Source of the DNA: Gammaproteobacteria bacterium | GTDB lineage: Bacteria; Gemmatimonadota; Gemmatimonadetes; Longimicrobiales; Gaopeijiaceae | Direction: 5' to 3' | NCBI GenBank assembly: GCA_009843625.1 | Contig: VYDD01000474.1 | Location: 1 to 5,755, forward strand | Length of the DNA stretch: 5,755 nucleotides | Part shown: piece by piece, positions 5,506-5,755 of the stretch | How the letters are laid out: each line of letters opens with the position of its first letter | Numbering within the stretch: the first letter of the stretch is position 1 | Translations under genes and position numbers: made by a program | Notes under the pieces: model-generated | Seen by the model: only the letters and a program-made list of their open reading frames with translations | What the model was told of the DNA's origin: nothing | The model's database searches: none

Positions 5506-5755
5506 ATGAAGAGGAGACACGTGGGATACATGCTCGGACTGATGGTTGCGCTGGCGGGCCCCGGCGCGGAGATCCGGGCCCAGGAACAGGGATCCGCGCC
5601 ATCGTCGGGCGGCGCGCCGGTCGTACCCGGATGCTGTGACAGCGAGGACGTGCCGATTCTCCCGGCGACTCGGGTCGCCGATGCGGACGTCACGGTGGAC
5701 GGCGCCATGGAGGAAGCCGCGTGGGCAGCGGCCGCCGTGGCAACCCGGTTCACCC
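5506..5755 (+). CDS. Secreted CBM9-like / DUF5916-type protein (N-terminal part, cut by the window edge)
   Basis: 83 complete codons from ATG 5506, with GGAGG 7 nt upstream; the frame stays open to the window end. Residues 1-25 are a clear signal peptide: MKRR positive start, hydrophobic 8-19, likely IRA|Q cut after A25. A short Gly/Pro/Ser-rich segment with a CC pair (C43, C44) follows. Next comes ATRVADADVTVDGAMEEAAW (54-73), leading into RFT at 81-83. The D65-G66, E69-E70 and W73 spacing matches the opening strand of CBM9-like domains (pattern lDG.lDE.aW...... F). In many environmental Gram-negatives this domain is followed by a DUF5916 outer-membrane barrel of about 700 or more residues. 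CBM9-like domains can bind carbohydrate or other ligands; the role here is unknown. That a barrel follows is inferred from family architecture and is not visible here. Confidence 0.8.
   Translation, partial: MKRRHVGYMLGLMVALAGPGAEIRAQEQGSAPSSGGAPVVPGCCDSEDVPILPATRVADADVTVDGAMEEAAWAAAAVATRFT

Noticed and set aside
5335..5520. N-terminal extension of the SDR from an ATG at 5520
   Set aside because: The 62 extra residues have no family resemblance, cross the opposing gene's start region and ribosome-binding site, and would bury the signal peptide. The ATG at 5334 has a strong AAGGAG.
4271..5602. 443-codon minus-strand frame overlapping the SDR
   Set aside because: It is a shifted-frame shadow of the SDR: low-complexity Arg/Gly/Pro composition, no motifs, and it runs through the divergent intergenic region.
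5415..5639. 74-codon plus-strand frame across the start of the CBM9-like gene
   Set aside because: No ribosome-binding site or signal peptide and no motif. It is out of frame with the well-supported ATG at 5506.

Overview
The window is GC-rich and tightly packed. It holds five protein genes, two of them cut by the window edges, and all five proteins begin with a recognisable signal peptide. No tRNA, rRNA, CRISPR array, transposase or phage gene was found. The source is probably an environmental Gram-negative bacterium of the FCB/Gemmatimonadota kind. The reasons are an outer-membrane barrel protein, a CBM9/DUF5916-like N-terminus, an NHL-type secreted propeller, high GC, and signal peptides that all end in Ala followed by Gln. 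This assignment is inferred from gene style; no marker gene is present.

Layout: (1) 1-336, minus strand, the N-terminal 112 codons of a secreted NHL-repeat (six-bladed beta-propeller) protein. (2) 337-529, a divergent control region with six copies of the hexamer GGCGTG and a possible 20-codon leader ORF that overlaps the start of the propeller gene. (3) 530-1888, plus strand, an exported protein of unknown function built from three diverged copies of one beta-rich module. (4) 1885-4326, plus strand, a GTG-started outer-membrane protein whose C-terminal half looks like an Omp85-superfamily barrel; it overlaps the previous gene by 4 bp and is almost certainly co-translated with it. (5) 4327-5334, minus strand, a short-chain dehydrogenase/reductase (SDR) of the retinol-dehydrogenase/protochlorophyllide-reductase type, unusual in carrying a signal peptide. 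(6) 5335-5505, a second divergent control region with inverted repeats. (7) 5506-5755, plus strand, the N-terminus of a secreted CBM9-like/DUF5916-type protein.

The firmest functional unit is the two-gene operon at 530-4326. A periplasmic or surface triple-repeat protein is made together with a barrel protein that has a LolA-like N-terminal region and no visible POTRA domains. The pair may be an uncharacterised envelope system, but its substrate cannot be read from the sequence. The SDR runs convergently into it with no intergenic base: the two stop codons form TGATCA. The propeller gene and the CBM9-like gene are divergent neighbours with no evident pathway link beyond export.
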